A DNA stretch of 64,000 nt from Mycoplasmopsis columboralis (GTDB lineage Bacteria; Bacillota_I; Bacilli_A; Mycoplasmatales; Metamycoplasmataceae). The position numbers were made by a program, and so were the translations under genes. The notes below the pieces were generated by a model. It worked only from the letters and a program-made list of their open reading frames with translations, had not been told where the DNA came from and did not search any database. How positions within the stretch are numbered: the stretch's first letter is position 1; the number at the start of each line of letters is the position of its first letter. Below are positions 22,799 through 36,121 of the stretch, one piece after another. The stretch lies in assembly GCF_900660675.1 (NCBI RefSeq), contig NZ_LR215039.1:806001-870000 (forward strand). Direction: 5' to 3'.

Positions 22799-24544
22799 AT
22801 GAAAAAGAAAAATCTATTTAAATTTTTATTTGCTAGCGTTGCTGTAACTTCGACCTCAGCATTTGTAGCTTCATGTTTATATGAAAATCATCCGACTGTT
22901 GTATACGCAAAAAGTTATAGAGACAATAATGCATTTTTAAACAAACAAAAAGTAGCAACACAATACAACATCCCATCACTTGTTCAAGCTGAAAATGAAC
23001 TATTTAAAAGTAAAATCTTAACTTTAAACCTTAAAAACGTTTCACTAGGGATTGAGAATTCTTTTAGTGCAAACAACAACCACATCAGAGTCTTTTTGAA
23101 TGATACTTTATCAGTTCAAACAAAAGATGTTAATGCCAACGCAGAAATTATTAATGGTATTCAAAATGATAATGCCGTTAAGTTATACAACCAATTTTTA
23201 AGTAATTTAAAAGAAAAAATTAAGCAATATTATCAAAGTCATCCAGATGGAAAAACAGTTGCTGATCTTTTAAAAATTGATTATAACGAAACAAACCCAA
23301 ACAAGATTCAATACTCTCCAGAAGAAAAGGAGATTTACACTTTATTTAACAATATTAATAGTTTTTCTTATTTAAACAAAAGCGACGATAATAAAGTTCT
23401 AACTGTTGAAAAATTCCAACAAGTAGTTTCTAATTATTTAAAAGGAACCCCTTTATATACCAAATTTATTGAATCTCTTAAATATCCTGAAGATGATCCT
23501 AAATCAATGCTTAAAGTTGTTAGAGATGACCTAGGGGATATTTCAGCAATTACTTTTGAATACAATTTTAGAGTTCCTTTTAATGCAATTCCATATGATC
23601 GTTTCATGCACGTTGCCAACCAAATAAAAAATCCTTTAACTGCAAATGAAATTGAAGATTCTAAAAATGTATATTTAAAAATGTTTGAGTACATGAAAAC
23701 TCAGCAATACAAACTTGATGACTCTTCTAATTCAGGAATGGCAGCTGGATTTGGACCTGTATCAGTTTTAACTTCAACTAACCCTGAAGATAATGCTAAA
23801 TCTGATCGTTATGCTGTTTTTGCTCAACCTTCTGTGTTAAATGAAAATACCCCAGAAGCAGCATTACTTCGTGAAGAGTTTTTAGCTCATCCTACTGAAT
23901 TTATCGAAAATCATTACGAATTACTTAATTACGCTTCATATATAAATGCTCAAAATACTCTTAATGGAGCAAAAGTAAACTACGAAAATTCTAAAACTGA
24001 AGCTGATAAGCAAAGAAACTATGCTAGATATGTTAGATTGCAAAATTCATTTAACGAAAGAGAAACTAAATTAAATAAATTCTTTGAAGTTTTTAGCGAA
24101 TACAAACAACTTAAAGAAAATAATGCTTCTGAACAAGAGCTTGCTCAAAAAATGCAAGAGTTGCAAGAGTATAAAACATTCTTTGCTTCTGATTTAAATA
24201 CAGTTAGAGATAATTTAAATTACGCTGTAAGACAAACTAAAACCAATTTATATCACTTAGTTGAACTTTATGGATACTTTATGTTTATTATGGGTTCATA
24301 TCAAGTTCAAATTATCAAAGGAACATATACATATCCAAATGCTAGTGAGCCTAGAGAAACTTATTGACTTGAATTTTATGATAAAAAAACTAATAAATGA
24401 TACATGGTTGATATCTATAAAGGATTTTTATCATATCAAGCTGATTCTTCATTTGCTTACAATCCTGAAGAAGAAATTTATACTTCTTTACCAAGTGGAT
24501 ATACAATTGATCAAGCATTTAATGATATTGCTCATGTTAAATAA
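22799..24544 (+). CDS. lipoprotein of the P80 transporter operon, function unknown
   Basis: 581 residues. Signal peptide with lipobox FVASC and Cys26. No enzyme motif is visible. Residues about 390-470 are Lys/Glu/Gln-rich and probably helical or coiled-coil, and the C-terminus is rich in Tyr and acidic residues. As last gene of the operon with a terminator close behind, it probably works at the surface with the P80-like binding protein. Four bases separate it from the small membrane gene. Confidence 0.7.
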
Positions 24545-24549
24545 TTTTA

Positions 24550-24573
24550 CCAAGCTTAATGCTTGGTTTTTTT
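24550..24573 (+). terminator. terminator of P80 transporter operon
   Basis: CCAAGC/GCTTGG stem with loop TTAAT (24550-24566) and seven T. Confidence 0.8.
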
Positions 24574-24614
24574 ATTTGTTTAAGATAGTTAATATTGTTT
24601 ATAATTACTTTACT

Positions 24615-25421
24615 ATGTCAAAGCTCAAAGTATTATTTTTTGGAGATATTTTTAGTCAACCTGGTATTGATACAGTTGAAAAATGCCTTCCTGAATTAAA
24701 AGCCAAATTCAAACCAGACTTTATTATTGCTCAAGGAGAAAATATCTCTGGACGCAAAGGACTCAAACAAAAAGATTATTTAAAACTTAAAGAGCTTGGA
24801 ATAAATGCCTTTACAATGGGAAATCACGTATGAGCTCAAGGAGAAATTTTTGATTACATTGAGAATTCTGACATTATTAGACCTCTAAATATTGATAGTG
24901 ATTATCCAGGAGTAGGAGCTAAAGTTTTTGATATTAAAGGAAAAAAACTTTTAGTTATTTCTCTTATGGGAGTGGCTTTTAATCCGCTTTTAGCTCCTTG
25001 AAAACAAGATGCTCCTAATAATTTCTTTGATTATTTTGATGAAGAAATTAAAAAACATAATTACAATTTTGTTTTTGTAGATTTTCACGGTGAAACCACC
25101 AGCGAAAAAAATGTTTTTGGATTATATGTGGACGGGATTGCTGATGCAGTGTGCGGAACTCACACTCATGTCCAAACTTCGGATGCTCGTCAACTTCCTA
25201 ATGGAACTTTATTTATCACCGATGTTGGAATGTGTGGTCCGCAAGATAGTGCTATAGGTGCTAATTATGATGAAGTGTATAGCAATATGCGTTTTGGAAC
25301 TCGTATGCGTTTTAAAGTTAGTCCCAACAACACTCAACTAAATGCTGTTTTTTTAACTTTAAATACTAATAAAAAGAAAGCAAAAATAAAAGTTATTAAC
25401 CGCAGAAATGTATTAGCTTAG
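24615..25421 (+). CDS. ymdB: YmdB-family metallophosphoesterase
   Basis: 268 residues. Calcineurin-like fold of the YmdB type: LFFGDIFSQPG at the N-terminus (metal-binding Asp), IIAQGENISG, FTMGNHVW (GNH motif), VDFHGETTSEK and CGTHTHVQTSDAR. Such enzymes hydrolyse 2',3'-cyclic nucleotides and have been tied to RNA turnover in Bacillus. A TATAAT at 24600-24605 ends nine bases before the ATG and no Shine-Dalgarno is present, suggesting a leaderless mRNA. Confidence 0.87.
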
Positions 25422-25490
25422 GCTAATATTTTTTTTGAAAAAAAATTAAGAAAAAAATTCAAAATTAATTTTGCAAAAATATTTTTTATG

Positions 25491-25496
25491 TATAAT
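25491..25496 (+). promoter_or_regulatory. -10 box of rRNA operon
   Basis: TATAAT preceded by an AT-rich upstream stretch with TTGCAA at 25471-25476, a possible -35 with a short 14-base spacer. It lies about 65 bases before the 16S gene and ahead of the processing stem. Confidence 0.6.
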
Positions 25497-25525
25497 TAGA
25501 AAGCAAACATTGCAAAAGTTCTTTG

Positions 25526-25539
25526 AAAACTAGATATAT
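25526..25539 (+). other. 5' arm of 16S pre-rRNA processing stem
   Basis: AAAACTAGATATAT is the exact complement of 27158-27171 beyond the 16S 3' end, so the two close a stem around 16S rRNA. It is the expected RNase III target. The box GTTCTTTGAAAACT here is repeated before 23S. Confidence 0.75.
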
Positions 25540-25559
25540 ACAAAATACATGACAGTCAA

Positions 25560-27067
<1,508 letters not shown>

Positions 27068-27344
27068 TACGGAGTACAATTATTAGTTAATTAATTAACT
27101 AACTTTACCTTAAGACTATTATTAACATTTGATCATGTACATTGAAGTAGTCCAATGATATATCTAGTTTTGAGAGAACTTTCTCTCATTATGTTCTTTG
27201 AAAACTGAATAGTAAAGATAAATTAATATAACAACGACATCAAAAAAACAATTAGTCAATTTGTTTTGTGATACCGAGTTGATAATTATTAGCAATAATA
27301 ATTTATTAAAATGTCTTTGAATACATCAACAATAGGAAAATACA
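27068..27344 (+). other. 16S-23S spacer without tRNA
   Basis: No tRNA gene is visible. It holds the 3' arm of the 16S stem (27158-27171) and the 5' arm of the 23S stem (27197-27214, pairing with 30270-30287). Lack of spacer tRNAs is common in mollicutes. Confidence 0.8.
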
Positions 27345-30236
<2,892 letters not shown>

Positions 30237-30295
30237 TGTACTTCAAAACATTTTAATAAATTATTATATTACTATTCAGTTTTCAAAGCGCATAA

Positions 30296-30318
30296 GTGCC
30301 TTCTTGGCACATTTTTTT
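30296..30318 (+). terminator. terminator of rRNA operon
   Basis: GTGCC/GGCAC stem with loop TTCTT followed by A and seven T, after the closing 23S stem. It shows that 5S is not cotranscribed here. Confidence 0.75.
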
Positions 30319-30389
30319 ATACTTTTTTATTCTTTAAAGGAATAAAAAAAGACACCTTTAATTTAATAAAATTAAATTGGAGGTGAAAT

Positions 30390-32063
30390 ATGAGTATTAC
30401 TCAAAGTCAAATCAATTCTGGATTAAAGAATGGTTTTCAAAAATTCAGAAAAGGTTTGGAACGTTTTGGTAGAAGTTTAATTGTTCCAGTTTCAATTCTT
30501 CCAATTATGGCCATAATTGGAGCAATTGGATACATTATGATTTCTGCGGGTAGCGCTGCAGGAAAAGATGCAATTTATCACACTTCTAAAGCTTATAAAG
30601 GTATTGCTAATGCCATCAAGCTCATTGGAATGTCTCCAATTTACAACCTAGACATTCTTTTTGCTATTGGTTTAGCCACTGGACTAGCTAAAGATGAAAA
30701 AGTTTCAGCTGCCCTTTGTGGAATTGCAGCTTTAATTGCTTTCTACTTTGCTGGTAATGTTCTTTTTAAATACGCTAACATCGGATCTGTTCTTCCTAAA
30801 ACCTTAGTTGGAAAACTCCAAACTATTGAACGTTTTGGAAAAGATTCTAATTCATTTAATTTAAACGCACTGGGGGGGATTCTAGCAGGGTATCTAGGAT
30901 ACTTTGTACATAAATATACTTACAAATTACAATTCCCAACTGCGATTGCATTCTTTGGAGGACCTAAATTTTCTCCAGTTGCTACTTTTTTATGTTCTTT
31001 CTTAATCGGACTTCCTTTTACTTATTTTTGAGTTTATATTTACTATGCAATTGCAAAAATGGGACAAGGAATTAGAGCACTTGGTGCTGGAGGATCATTC
31101 CTTTATGGATTAACTAATAGATTGTTACTTCCTTTTGGTCTTCACAATGTGCCTAATGCAATTTTACGTTACACCGCTGCTGGTGGAACATGAACTTTTG
31201 ATGGTACTACTTATGAAGGATTCTATGCAATTTTACTTGCTAAATTGCAACACGGTCAAGCTATTTCAGCTCAAGACTCAATGATTTCAAATGGTACATA
31301 CCCAACAAATATTTTTGCTCTTCCAGGAGCTGCTCTTGCTATGTTCTTAGCTGTACCAAAAGATAAAAGAAAAATTGCAGCTCCTATTATCTTTGGAGCA
31401 GTATCTTCAGCGGTACTTTCAGGAGTTACCGAACCAATTGAATTTACATTCGTTTTTGCAGCACCAGTACTTTGATTGGCTCACTGTTTAATGACAGGAT
31501 TTACATACATGTTTATGTATCTAGCTGGAGCTGGAATGGTATCTGGAACTGGTGAAGGATTAATTACTTGATTCATTTACAACGCACCAGCATATAAAAT
31601 TGTTTCAAGAGTATGAATGCTTTGAGCATTAGGACCTGTATTCTTTGTTGAATACTTCGTGGTATTCTACTTATTAATTACCAAAATGAATCTTAATACC
31701 CCAGGTAGAAATGATATGGTAATTAAATTAATGACCAAAAAAGAATTCCGTGAAGCTAGAGAAAAACAACATGAAACTAACTCTGCTGAAGCAGAAGCGC
31801 TTCAAGGCGAAAAACCTGAAGATATTACAATGGCATATCAATTAATTGAACTTTATGGAGGATTTGAAAACATGCTTGAAATTGGTGCATGTATTTCAAG
31901 ACTTAGAATTTCAGTTAATGATAAAGAAAAAGTTAAACGTGACGAAATCAAAGCTTTAGGAGCAGCTGGAGTGGTTGAATCTGGAGATCAAATTCAATCA
32001 GTCTTTGGAGCTAAAGCTATGGTTTACGCTCGGATTATGAATAATATTAAGAAAGCTAGATAA
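30390..32063 (+). CDS. PTS sugar transporter EIICB, glucose/maltose type
   Basis: 557 residues. An EIIC domain with about ten membrane segments (residues 25-425) contains LPFGLHNVPNAI and the GVTEPIEFTF motif of glucose-superfamily permeases. The C-terminal EIIB domain (about 480-557) has GACISRLRISV with phospho-acceptor Cys501 and ends with the KAMVYARIM helix. No EIIA domain is fused. It imports and phosphorylates a hexose or amino sugar; which one is not clear. TTGGAGGTGAAAT precedes the ATG. The neighbouring RpiR-type regulator may control it. A run of seven G at 30872-30878 lies inside the gene. Confidence 0.88.
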
Positions 32064-32287
32064 TGTTAATTTTTGGAATTATGTGTGCAGTTATTGCGAC
32101 ATTGATGTTTAGTCTTGCATTTTGGATTTATCATCGTCGCAAGGTCAAAAACATTAAGTATGTTGTAGATGAAAATGGAAAATACACCCATTCTCTTTAT
32201 CAAACATTCATGAAACAACTACCACTGATTTTCTCTTTGGTAGGGATTGTATGTATTATTGTCTTTATTAAAGCTTTATTGCCATAA
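32063..32287 (+). CDS. small two-span membrane protein
   Basis: 74 residues. A first span (about 2-21), a Lys/Arg-rich loop HRRKVKNIK and a second span (about 52-71). ATG shares one base with the EIICB stop (TAATG), so the two are coupled. I do not recognise the family; it may stabilise the permease. Its stop lies one base from the convergent regulator gene. Confidence 0.65.
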   Translation: MLIFGIMCAVIATLMFSLAFWIYHRRKVKNIKYVVDENGKYTHSLYQTFMKQLPLIFSLVGIVCIIVFIKALLP

Positions 32288-32288
32288 A

Positions 32289-33053
32289 TTAAATAGAGTT
32301 AAGTAATAAAGTATAAATTAAAGCTAAATGTAAATTAAATGATAAAGCATCAATTTTAGTTGAACAATACTTTTGTAAATTGATTTTCAAATGTGCTTTA
32401 TCTAGATCTGGAATTTCTTTAGCACTAATATAAACAACTTTAAGTCCTTTATTTAAAGATAATAAAGTAGGAATTAAAGTTTCAGCAGTTTCTCCAGAAC
32501 GTGAAATTAATATAACTAAAGTATCTTTATCGCTAATAACTGATTGGTGATAACGATCTGAAAAACTTACAGGTGCTAAAATGTTATATCCCATTCTTTG
32601 GAGTTGAATAACAAACTCATTATGAGTACGTGATGCACCCCCGGAAGAATTTAAAATAATTTTTTTAGATGATTTAATCAACTCAATTACTTCATTTAAA
32701 TCCAAAGCAGCCACATTTTTTAAAAATTCAATATTAGCTGCAATTAAGTTAGAATTTTTGACACTATTGTCATTGCTTGAATATTGAATTAATTGACGAT
32801 ATTTAAGTAAGTTACTTTTAAACTCACTAAAACTTTCATATCCTAAATTGTTAACAAATTTAGAAATGGTAGATTGAGTGGTAAAAGCTAAATCAGCAAT
32901 ATCAGTTGAATTGAGTTTTTCAATTTGGAAGATATTAGTTAAAATTGTTTTAGCAATTATCCCGCTAGCATTATCACGATGTGACATGTTAAGTAACTTT
33001 TTAATAAGTGCAGATTCTTTAATATTATTAATCATGTAAAAATTATAATTCAT
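32289..33053 (-). CDS. RpiR-family transcriptional regulator (HTH plus SIS domain)
   Basis: 254 residues. An N-terminal HTH_6 region (about 15-90) contains NSTDIADLAFTTQSTISKFV, a recognisable helix-turn-helix, followed by the usual YESFSEFKSNL. A SIS sugar-phosphate-binding domain (about 110-245) carries ILNSSGGASR and LVILISRSGET. Regulators of this kind sense phosphosugars and control nearby sugar genes. It converges on the EIICB genes, so it is a good candidate for their control. A shorter start at Met7 is possible. Confidence 0.85.
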   Translation of the reverse strand: MNYNFYMINNIKESALIKKLLNMSHRDNASGIIAKTILTNIFQIEKLNSTDIADLAFTTQSTISKFVNNLGYESFSEFKSNLLKYRQLIQYSSNDNSVKNSNLIAANIEFLKNVAALDLNEVIELIKSSKKIILNSSGGASRTHNEFVIQLQRMGYNILAPVSFSDRYHQSVISDKDTLVILISRSGETAETLIPTLLSLNKGLKVVYISAKEIPDLDKAHLKINLQKYCSTKIDALSFNLHLALIYTLLLNSI

Positions 33054-33076
33054 TTATTTAACAATGGAGGTCTTTT

Positions 33077-33910
33077 ATGAAATATGACTACCACAATCAT
33101 ACTTATTTTTGCAAGCATGCAGATGTTTCAGCAGCTGAACTAGTTTCGCATTATGTATCCCAACAATACAAAGAAATTGGAATTTCAGATCACATTCCAT
33201 ATCCAGGTGAATTAGATTCTAAGGATAATTCTCGAATGTATTTAAGTGAAATGAGTGAATACTTAAGACAAATTAAAGTTCAACAACAATTACACAAAGA
33301 TAAAGTTACAATTTATGCTGGATTTGAAAGTGAATATTTTCCAAATCAAGACGCTTGGTATCGCCAAGTACTTAAAAATGAAAATGTTGATTATTTAATT
33401 TTGGGTATTCATGCTGTTGAAAATCTCGATCCACAAAACAATTACAACAAAAACTGTACCAATAAATATGAACTTCAGCGCTATTGAAAATCATTAAACG
33501 AAGGAATGCGCACTGGATTGTTCTTATATGCTGTGCATCCAGATTTTTACATGAAATCATATGAAAATTGAGATGACGACTGCCAAGAATTAGCTGAAAA
33601 AATTTGTGATTTAGCTTTAGAGCTAGATTTCCCGCTTGGTTTTAATATTAATGGATTTTGAAAAGGTCCTCGCCAAATTGGAAATGCCTTTCGTAATAAA
33701 TATCCAATTCATGAATTTTGAAAAGTAGTTAAAGCCAAAGGGGTGAAAATTTTACTTGAATCAGATACCCATCATCGTAAACAACTTTATGACAATGAAA
33801 TCATTCCTAAAACTTATGAATTACTCAAAGAATGAGGAATTGATCATCTTTTAATTGAAAAAGTTGATATGCATGCATATAAGGCCAAAATTAACGAGCT
33901 TTTAAAGTAA
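33077..33910 (+). CDS. PHP-domain phosphoesterase, histidinol-phosphatase-like
   Basis: 277 residues. Metal-binding PHP motifs: YDYHNHTYFCKHA at 3-15, GISDHIPY near 37, Glu in FESEYF near 84, LGIHAVE near 112, AVHPDFY near 153 and ESDTHH near 232. The family dephosphorylates small phosphate esters; mycoplasmas do not make histidine, so histidinol phosphate is an unlikely substrate. GGAGG lies eight bases before the ATG. It diverges from the RpiR regulator and shares its promoter region. Confidence 0.85.
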
Positions 33911-33931
33911 CCTTTTAAAGGTTGCTTTTTT
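33909..33931 (+). terminator. terminator of PHP gene
   Basis: Palindrome AACCTTTTAAAGGTT overlapping the stop codon, followed by GC and six T. Confidence 0.65.
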
Positions 33932-34049
33932 CTTACTTGCAAAATATTTTTTTCTGGAATAAATAAACTTTTGATATAGATATAAAAAACATTTGTGCTA
34001 TAATAATCAAGCAAGCTGATAAAGCAAAGAAAAAACTTCAAAAAAATAT

Positions 34050-34077
34050 TTGGAAATTATTAATTGTTCTATATAAT
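34050..34077 (+). promoter_or_regulatory. promoter of tRNA operon
   Basis: TTGGAA (34050-34055) and TATAAT (34072-34077) with a 16-base spacer, 23 bases before the first tRNA. Confidence 0.65.
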
Positions 34078-34100
34078 TAATATGCACCAAAAAGCAAGTT

Positions 34101-34177
34101 GGAGAAGTAGCTCAGCTTGGCAGAGCGCTACGTTTGGGACGTAGTGGTCGCAGGTTCAAATCCTGTCTTCTTCACCA
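34101..34177 (+). tRNA. tRNA-Pro (anticodon UGG)
   Basis: Cloverleaf of 77 bases with encoded CCA. The anticodon stem CTACG/CGTAG encloses loop TTTGGGA, giving anticodon TGG. First of eight tRNA genes in one run. Confidence 0.95.
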
Positions 34178-34182
34178 TTTAT

Positions 34183-34259
34183 GGGGGGTTAGCTCATTTG
34201 GCTAGAGCGCCTGCCTTGCACGCAGGAGGTGGTGGGTTCGAATCCCATACTCTCCACCA
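34183..34259 (+). tRNA. tRNA-Ala (anticodon UGC)
   Basis: 77 bases with encoded CCA. Stem CCTGC/GCAGG around loop CTTGCAC gives anticodon TGC. T-arm sequence GGTTCGAATCC is canonical. Confidence 0.95.
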
Positions 34260-34264
34260 TTTAT

Positions 34265-34341
34265 GGCACTGTAGCTCAGTTGGTTAGAGCATCCGGTTCA
34301 TACCCGGAAGGTCAAGAGTTCGACTCTCTTCGGTGCTACCA
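34265..34341 (+). tRNA. tRNA-Met, elongator (anticodon CAU)
   Basis: 77 bases with CCA. Stem TCCGG/CCGGA with loop TTCATAC gives CAT. The acceptor stem is fully paired (first pair G-U), unlike the initiator, so it is assigned to elongator Met. Confidence 0.85.
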
Positions 34342-34370
34342 AAACAAACAACAAACCAACTCGGTCTTTA

Positions 34371-34446
34371 GGACCTATAGCTCAATGGTTAGAGCAACCG
34401 GCTCATAACCGGTCGGTTACAGGTTCGAGTCCTGTTGGGTCCACCA
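34371..34446 (+). tRNA. tRNA-Ile2 (CAU, lysidine-modified)
   Basis: 76 bases with CCA. Stem ACCGG/CCGGT around CTCATAA gives CAT. Acceptor GGACCTA and the whole body resemble tRNA-Ile(k2CAU) of other bacteria more than either Met tRNA. TilS would have to convert C34 to lysidine to read AUA. Confidence 0.75.
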
Positions 34447-34449
34447 AGT

Positions 34450-34542
34450 GGGTGATTACCCAAGTCTGGCTGAAGGGACTAGTCTTGAAAACTAGCAGGG
34501 GCTTCACGGCCCGCGGGGGTTCGAATCCCTCATCACCCGCCA
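34450..34542 (+). tRNA. tRNA-Ser (anticodon UGA)
   Basis: 93 bases with the long variable arm of class II tRNAs and encoded CCA. Loop CTTGAAA gives anticodon TGA. Confidence 0.93.
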
Positions 34543-34563
34543 TGTTCTTTGATTATTTATTAT

Positions 34564-34639
34564 AGCGGAGTGGAGCAGTTGGCAGCTCGTCGGGCTCATA
34601 ACCCGAAGGTCACAGGTTCAAGTCCTGTCTCCGCAACCA
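34564..34639 (+). tRNA. initiator tRNA-fMet (anticodon CAU)
   Basis: 76 bases with CCA. The anticodon stem ends in GGG/CCC around CTCATAA and positions 1 and 72 do not pair (A-A), both initiator marks. Confidence 0.9.
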
Positions 34640-34642
34640 AAC

Positions 34643-34719
34643 GGTCCAGTGGTAAAGTGGTTTAATACGCCTCCCTGTCACGGAGGAGAACGCGGGTTCG
34701 ATCCCCGTCTGGACCGCCA
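34643..34719 (+). tRNA. tRNA-Asp (anticodon GUC)
   Basis: 77 bases with CCA. Stem CCTCC/GGAGG with loop CTGTCAC gives GTC. Confidence 0.94.
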
Positions 34720-34723
34720 TTAT

Positions 34724-34799
34724 GGCCCTGTAGCTCAGTTGGTAGAGCAACAGATTGAAGCTCTGTGTGTCGCTGGTTCGATTCCTGCCGGGGCCACCA
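34724..34799 (+). tRNA. tRNA-Phe (anticodon GAA)
   Basis: 76 bases with CCA. Stem ACAGA/TCTGT with loop TTGAAGC gives GAA. Last of the cluster, which keeps the gene order seen in other mycoplasmas. Confidence 0.95.
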
Positions 34800-34804
34800 T
34801 AAAA

Positions 34805-34858
34805 AATACTCTTTTTTACTTGCTATTTAATAGTAACTAAAAAAGAGTATTTTTTTTC
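34805..34858 (+). terminator. terminator of tRNA operon
   Basis: 14-bp perfect stem AATACTCTTTTTTA/TAAAAAAGAGTATT (34805-34818 with 34838-34851) and a T run. A similar sequence recurs at 35554-35590. Confidence 0.8.
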
Positions 34859-34913
34859 TTTCTTTTTTGTTATAATTTTATGATTTCATTTATAAAAAAA
34901 GAAAGGATTTAAT

Positions 34914-35567
34914 ATGTATAAATTTGTTACTGATAAAAAAAGTATTAAAGAAATAAAAACTTTTTCTTTAAATTTGATAAATAAATTAGTTGTATCCATA
35001 AATAAAGAAAAGAAAATAAGTGTGCAATGAAGATTAGTGGGTAGCGGCGCAAGAAATTTGATTACTGAAAACGGAAAAAAAGAAATAGATTTCGATTTTA
35101 ATTTAATAATCAATAAAATAAAAGAGCCTCAATATGAAGATCTTAAGAAGCTAAAGGATTATGTAAGAATGCATCTAAACAAAAAATTGTCCGATTTTGG
35201 TTATAGGGATTCCGAAGACTCTACATCATCGTTAACTACTCATTTAATAAAAATTAAAAAAAGTTCAAGAGAATTTAAAATAGATATAGCTATTGTTAAA
35301 GTTGAAAAAAATTCTGATTGATATAGATTGATTCATAAGAAAACAGGTGATACTGACAAAGATGAATGAAAATGAGAGAAAGGTCCTAATTCAAATGAAT
35401 TAATCAAAAGAGCACAAATTTTGAAAAAGAATGGATGATGATTAGAAACAAGACAAGCTTACTTGACCAAAAAGAATTTGTATTTATCAAGAGGTGATAA
35501 AAATCACAGCTCATATATTTGCTTTTCTGAAGCTGTTAATGAAATATACAACAAATACTCTAAATAA
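34914..35567 (+). CDS. orphan nucleotidyltransferase-fold protein
   Basis: 217 residues with UGA as Trp. Signs of a pol-beta-type nucleotidyltransferase: VGSGARN near 41-47 (the GS motif), IDFDFNL near 58-64 (DxD metal site) and FKIDIAIV near 120-127 (third Asp). The C-terminal part is Trp-rich with a conserved-looking NHSSYICFSEAVNEIY. I cannot place it in a named family; CD-NTase, MNT-type antitoxin and RNA-modifying enzymes share this fold. It is a single gene with its own TATAAT (34871-34876) and GAAAGGA ribosome site. It sits between similar terminator/promoter sequences, suggesting insertion. Confidence 0.6.
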
Positions 35568-35589
35568 CTATTTAAAGAGTATTTTTTCT
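35554..35589 (+). terminator. terminator of nucleotidyltransferase gene
   Basis: AATACTCT/AGAGTATT stem (35554-35561 with 35576-35583) overlapping the stop codon, then a T run. It resembles the tRNA operon terminator. Confidence 0.7.
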
Positions 35590-35632
35590 TTTTTAGTATA
35601 ATTTAAAATAAATTATAAACCTAGGAGGAAAA

Positions 35633-36112
35633 GTGAAAAAAACGATTAAAACGTTGCTACTTGGTGGCTTTTTAAGCTTTTCGTCTTTTAGTGTAATTTC
35701 ATGTGCTAGCAATAAGGAATTTCAGCTTAAAGAACAAATTGCTAGTGCTTTAAATAATGTGCCGTATTATCAAATTCGTCCAATTGTTTTTATCCCTCAA
35801 GAAAACAAACAAGTAAGTGATTATACTTCAGAAGCACTGGATTGTATGGGATTTATTCAAGGAAATACCTTTACAGATTCAAACGGAGTTACATATCATT
35901 CAAAAATAATTTCAATATTGCAACAGCCACTAAGTGATTATGCTGAAGTGAAAACTCAATGATGAATAGCCAATCAACCAGAATTTATTAACTACAACAT
36001 AACTTTTAAATTGAACGGATTTAAACAAATTCCGCTCAATCACGTGCATTATGTACGTAGTGATCAAAAACTTTCTTGTGAAGAATGTTTAGCTAAATAC
36101 AATGGAAATTAG
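35633..36112 (+). CDS. small lipoprotein, function unknown
   Basis: 159 residues starting with GTG; CTAGGAGGAAAA directly before decides this start. Signal peptide and lipobox FSVISC with Cys24. The mature part contains two further Cys in CEEC near the C-terminus and one in LDCMG, unusual for a mycoplasma lipoprotein. No family recognised. It lies nine bases upstream of ileS, so it probably heads the ileS-lspA operon; lspA encodes the peptidase that would process it. Confidence 0.7.
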
Positions 36113-36121
36113 GAGTAAAAA

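Noticed and set aside
33077-33910. Histidine biosynthesis gene
   Set aside because: PHP motifs match histidinol phosphatase, but no other his genes are present and mycoplasmas do not make histidine, so a broader phosphoesterase role is more likely.
35590-35632. T-box leader for the ileS operon
   Set aside because: No specifier stem or antiterminator T-box sequence before the lipoprotein-ileS operon.
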